Positions 6,264 through 8,796 of a DNA stretch of 8,796 nucleotides are shown piece after piece. Below the pieces are notes generated by a model that had not been told where the DNA came from, searched no databases, and saw only the letters and a list, made by a program, of their open reading frames with translations. Within the stretch, counting starts at the first letter, position 1. Every line of letters starts with the position of its first letter. Origin of the DNA: Halobacteriales archaeon SW_5_68_122 (lineage in GTDB: Archaea > Halobacteriota > Halobacteria > Halobacteriales > Haloarculaceae); the NCBI GenBank assembly GCA_003022815.1, contig PXSL01000063.1:3855-12650 (forward strand), written 5' to 3'. A program made the translations under genes and the position numbers.

Positions 6264-7513
6264 TCACTCGATGAGGTCGACGTCATCGGCGTCGACGTCC
6301 GCCGGGAGGCCGTTGAGATGACAGGCCGCCCGCTCGCCGTCGGGGTTGTGTGTCTCACAGACGCTCTCGTAGCGGTCCCGGAGGTGGGATTCGGCGGCCG
6401 CCCAGTCGCCGTCCGCGAGCTCGCCGAACGCCTCGGCGACGTAGGACCGCTCGCTGGAGGGTAGCTCGACGTCCACCAGACGGTCGAACAGCGCCTCGAC
6501 GAGGGCCGCCTCGTCGTCCACGTCCTCGCGGAGCTCCGAGAGGCTAATGTCGCGCCGCTCGACCCGGAGGCGGACCTCCATGATCGCCCGGTAGGTCGAC
6601 CGGTCGACGCCGAGGTCGGCCGGCGGGATGACCTTCGGACACCGGGTGCGGAACCGACAGCCCGACGGCGGGTCGCGCGGCGACGGGACGTCCCCTGCCA
6701 GCGGGTCGACGTCCCGCTCCTGCTCGTCGGTCGAGGCGCGCGGGACGCTCTCCAGGAGCGCCTCGGTGTAGGGGTGCTGGGGGTCGGCGAACAGCGCCTC
6801 GGCCGGCGCGACCTCGGCGATCTCGCCGAGGTACATCACCGCGACCCGGTCGCAGATGTGTCGAATGACGCTGAGGTCGTGGCTGATGAATAGGTACGTG
6901 AGGTCGAACTCCTCCTGGAGTTCGGCCAGCAGGTTGAGCACCTGCGCCTGGACGCTGACGTCGAGCGCGCTGGTCGGCTCGTCGAGGACGACGAACTCGG
7001 GGTCGAGCGCCAGCGCCCGGGCGATGCCGAGCGGCCCCCCCGGTCGACGTCCGCCTCGGGCCACGGCCAGTCGTGGACCGCCATCGGCTGGCGGACGGTC
7101 GCGCCGACGGTCATCCGGGGGTCGAGGCTCGAGAAGGGGTCCTGAAAGACGACGCTCGCCCGCCGCCGGAACGGGAGGAGGTCGTCGCGTTCGGCGAGGT
7201 CGACGCCGTCGTACTCGACAGTCCCGCCGGTCGGCTCGAGCAGTCGCAGCACCGTCTCGCCGGTCGTCGACTTCCCGCACCCTGACTCGCCGACCAGCCC
7301 CAGCGTCTCCCCCTCGTAGATGTCGAAGGAGATGCCGTCGACGGCGCGGACGGGGTCGGTCGTGTCCCCGACCAGCTGGTCGATGATCGTGTCGCCGAGG
7401 TCGAAGTGCTTCTCGAGGTTCCGGACCCGGACGAGCGGCTGTTCGCCGGTCCGGTCGGGGCCGGCGCCGCTTCCTGCCGCCTCCTCCTCGAGGGGTGCTC
7501 CGTCGCTACTCAT
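6264..7513 (-). pseudogene. Broken DppF/OppF-type ABC ATPase of a peptide importer
   Basis: This would be the second ATPase of the importer. From ATG 7513 (GGAGGGG seven bases upstream, 8-base overlap with the preceding gene), the first frame holds Walker A GESGCGKS (residues 75-82) and the Q-loop [15 protein letters not shown] (Q124), then runs to about 7034. A second frame picks up at [12 protein letters not shown], with Walker B VVLDEP (D at 6981-6983), [11 protein letters not shown] and the H-loop ISHDLS. It continues through the oligo/dipeptide-transporter domain ([13 protein letters not shown], cysteine-bearing CRFRTRCP and ACHL) to TGA at 6264. Between the pieces the SGGQ signature and preceding helices are gone: Q-loop to Walker B spans about 54 codons here, against 112 in the neighbouring ATPase and around 75-90 in ABC ATPases generally. 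The 1250-base span is not a multiple of three. A frameshift at the seven-G run (7035-7041) alone would not restore the motif. If real, the gene is inactive; an assembly collapse is the alternative. Confidence 0.8.
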
Positions 7514-8666
7514 CGAAGTACCCCTCCGGGAGCGCGTCGGTCTCGTCGTAGTCGTAGACGGCGAGATAGCACGTGGTCGAGTGCTCGTCGTCGATGTCGA
7601 ACTCCGGTGGCTTCTCGAGGCACTCTGCCATCGCCTTCGGACAGCGGTCGGCGAAGTAACACCGGTCGGCCATCTCGGCGTCGACGAGGCTGGGGACGTT
7701 CCCCTCGATGGGGTCGAGCCGGCCGCCCGCGTCCTCGAGGTCCGGGATGGAGCCTAACAGGCCCCGGGTGTAGGGGTGGACCTGGTCGTCGAAGATATCC
7801 TCGAGGGTGCCGCGCTCGACGAGCTCGCCGGCGTACATCACGCCGACCCGGTCGCACATCCGGGCGATGACACCGAGGTTGTGGGTTATCAGCAGCGTCG
7901 TCATCCCCGTTTCGGCCTGGAGGTCGTCCAGGAGGTCGAGTACCTGCGCCTGGATGGTCACGTCTAGCGCAGTCGTGGGTTCGTCGGCCACGAGCACCGA
8001 CGGCTCGCCGGCCAGCGCCTGGGCCACCATCGCCCGCTGGAGCATGCCGCCGGAGAACTGGTGGGGGTACTCCTCGGCGCGCTCGGCGGGGTCGGGGATG
8101 CCGACCATCTCGAGCAGTTCGACGGCGCGGGCCTTCGACTCCTCGTCGACGTACTCCCGTGTCGGGATCAGGCTGTCGACGACGAGGTCCGCGAGGCCGT
8201 ACCCCTGGGTCCGCGAGCGGACCGACCGCGGGTTCGCCGTCGCCCGGCGCTGGACCTCGACGGCCTCGGCGATCTGTTTGCCGACGGTGAGCGAGGGATT
8301 AAAGCTGCTCATCGGGTCCTGGAAGATGGTGGAGAACTCGGTGCCGCGGAGCGCGCGCCGCTCCCGTTCGCCGATCCGGCGCAGGTCGACGGCGTCACCG
8401 TCGGCGGCCTCGGGGGTCTCCTCGCGGACCCGGTCGGCCAGCTCCGGCGACTGGAACCACACCTCGCCGTCGACGACCCGCCCCGGCGAGTCGACGAGGT
8501 CCAGTACGGACAGGGCCGTGACGCTCTTGCCGGAGCCGGACTCGCCGACGATGCCGAACACCTCGCCCGGTGCGACCTCGAAGGAGACCGACTCGACGGC
8601 GTTGACCTGGCCGTCCTCGGTGAAAAAGCGGGTCGTCAGGTCCTCGACGCGGAGCTTCGGCGCCAC
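7506..8666 (-). CDS. DppD/OppD-type ATP-binding subunit of peptide ABC importer
   Basis: The 386-residue ATPase is complete and would power uptake of di- or oligopeptides from the cytoplasmic face of the permease dimer. Motifs in order: Walker A GESGSGKS (41-48), Q-loop TIFQDPMSSFNP (Q116), signature FSGGM (204-208), Walker B VLVADEP (D228, E229), TTALD loop, H-loop H272. The C-terminal oligopeptide-transporter domain starts at HPYTRGLL (297-304), with cysteines C336, C342, C349 and C366, a cluster that binds iron-sulphur in some relatives. Residues about 140-180 are a longer linker before the signature than in bacterial DppD. The GTG start at 8666 directly follows the permease TGA and has a GGAGG-rich stretch upstream. 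Its 3' end overlaps the DppF-type gene by eight bases. The substrate cannot be told from the ATPase. Confidence 0.93.
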   Translation of the reverse strand: MAPKLRVEDLTTRFFTEDGQVNAVESVSFEVAPGEVFGIVGESGSGKSVTALSVLDLVDSPGRVVDGEVWFQSPELADRVREETPEAADGDAVDLRRIGERERRALRGTEFSTIFQDPMSSFNPSLTVGKQIAEAVEVQRRATANPRSVRSRTQGYGLADLVVDSLIPTREYVDEESKARAVELLEMVGIPDPAERAEEYPHQFSGGMLQRAMVAQALAGEPSVLVADEPTTALDVTIQAQVLDLLDDLQAETGMTTLLITHNLGVIARMCDRVGVMYAGELVERGTLEDIFDDQVHPYTRGLLGSIPDLEDAGGRLDPIEGNVPSLVDAEMADRCYFADRCPKAMAECLEKPPEFDIDDEHSTTCYLAVYDYDETDALPEGYFDE

Positions 8667-8796
8667 TCAGACACCCCCCTCCCCCTCGATGGAGGGATCC
8701 AGCGCGTCCCGGAGCCAGTCGCCCAGCAGGTTCACGGCGATGACCGCGAACACGATGGCGAGACCGGGCATCGTCGCCATCCACCAGCGGTTGCTC
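8667..8796 (-). CDS. DppC/OppC-type permease, C-terminal fragment (cut by window edge)
   Basis: Forty-two complete codons are visible, ending in TGA at 8667. The sequence [15 protein letters not shown], followed by a hydrophobic segment and [14 protein letters not shown], matches the last transmembrane helix and conserved C-terminus of DppC-type permeases. In these the phrase LLGDGLRDALDP is near universal; here W replaces the glycine. The stop immediately precedes the DppD-type GTG, so the genes are one operon. The other permease and the binding protein would lie beyond 8796. Confidence 0.85.
   Translation of the reverse strand, partial: SNRWWMATMPGLAIVFAVIAVNLLGDWLRDALDPSIEGEGGV

Noticed and set aside
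6179..6358. N-terminal extension of the 5717-6178 gene to an ATG at 6358
   Set aside because: It would overlap the importer ATPase end and add an S/T/R/P-rich stretch unlike the acidic protein that follows.
7034..7041. Programmed frameshift at the seven-G run in the DppF-type gene
   Set aside because: Slipping there joins the two frames but still leaves no signature motif and about 20-35 codons missing, so recoding cannot yield a working ATPase.
1..8796. tRNA, rRNA, CRISPR array, toxin-antitoxin pair or defence island
   Set aside because: No cloverleaf, rRNA-like sequence or regularly spaced repeats were seen, and apart from TnpB no gene has a defence-related domain.

Overview
The window looks like haloarchaeal chromosome. 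Evidence: high G+C, acidic proteins, leaderless-type promoters with TATA-like boxes about 25-30 bases before the start codons, a Bat-type sensor-regulator ending in an HTH_10 domain, an archaemetzincin, a UPF0146 protein, and an IS200/IS605-type TnpB with a typical haloarchaeal C-terminal tail. The style of the proteins fits the Haloarculaceae or relatives, but I cannot fix the genus from this sequence.

Layout. (1) 1-about 1245: the 3' part of an IS200/IS605-family element, with tnpB on + and its start outside the window. The 3' end of the gene probably doubles as the omega (guide) RNA and ends in a subterminal hairpin. (2) 1254-3566, minus: a broken Bat-like regulator (REC-PAS-GAF-GAF-Bat-HTH_10). 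The N-terminal, middle and C-terminal parts lie in different frames, and conserved segments are missing at both junctions. (3) 3706-4227, minus: archaemetzincin, divergent from (4). (4) 4267-5716, plus: a tight operon of UPF0146 protein, HAD hydrolase and a two-helix membrane peptide, each joined by an ATGA overlap. (5) 5717-6178, minus: a conserved haloarchaeal protein of unknown function whose stop codon abuts the stop of the preceding plus-strand gene with no gap. (6) 6264-8796, minus: the distal end of a dipeptide/oligopeptide ABC importer operon (permease C-terminus, DppD-type ATPase, DppF-type ATPase). The DppF-type gene is broken by an out-of-frame internal loss that removes the ABC signature motif.

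How the genes relate. The importer genes would form one transcription unit reading from beyond the right edge, with its substrate-binding protein and first permease outside the window. The UPF0146/HAD/membrane trio is probably co-transcribed from one promoter in the 39-base gap it shares with the archaemetzincin gene. The Bat gene has its own promoter and Shine-Dalgarno site. The TnpB element ends only a few bases beyond the 3' end of the Bat gene.

The most notable point is three separate out-of-frame internal losses in two genes, each removing roughly 20-50 expected codons. They could be real gene decay or assembly collapse in GC-rich sequence; the sequence alone cannot decide. I see no convincing new multi-gene system. 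There are no tRNA or rRNA genes and no CRISPR array. No gene-free stretch exceeds 300 bases; the longest, 3567-3705, holds the Bat promoter and leader.
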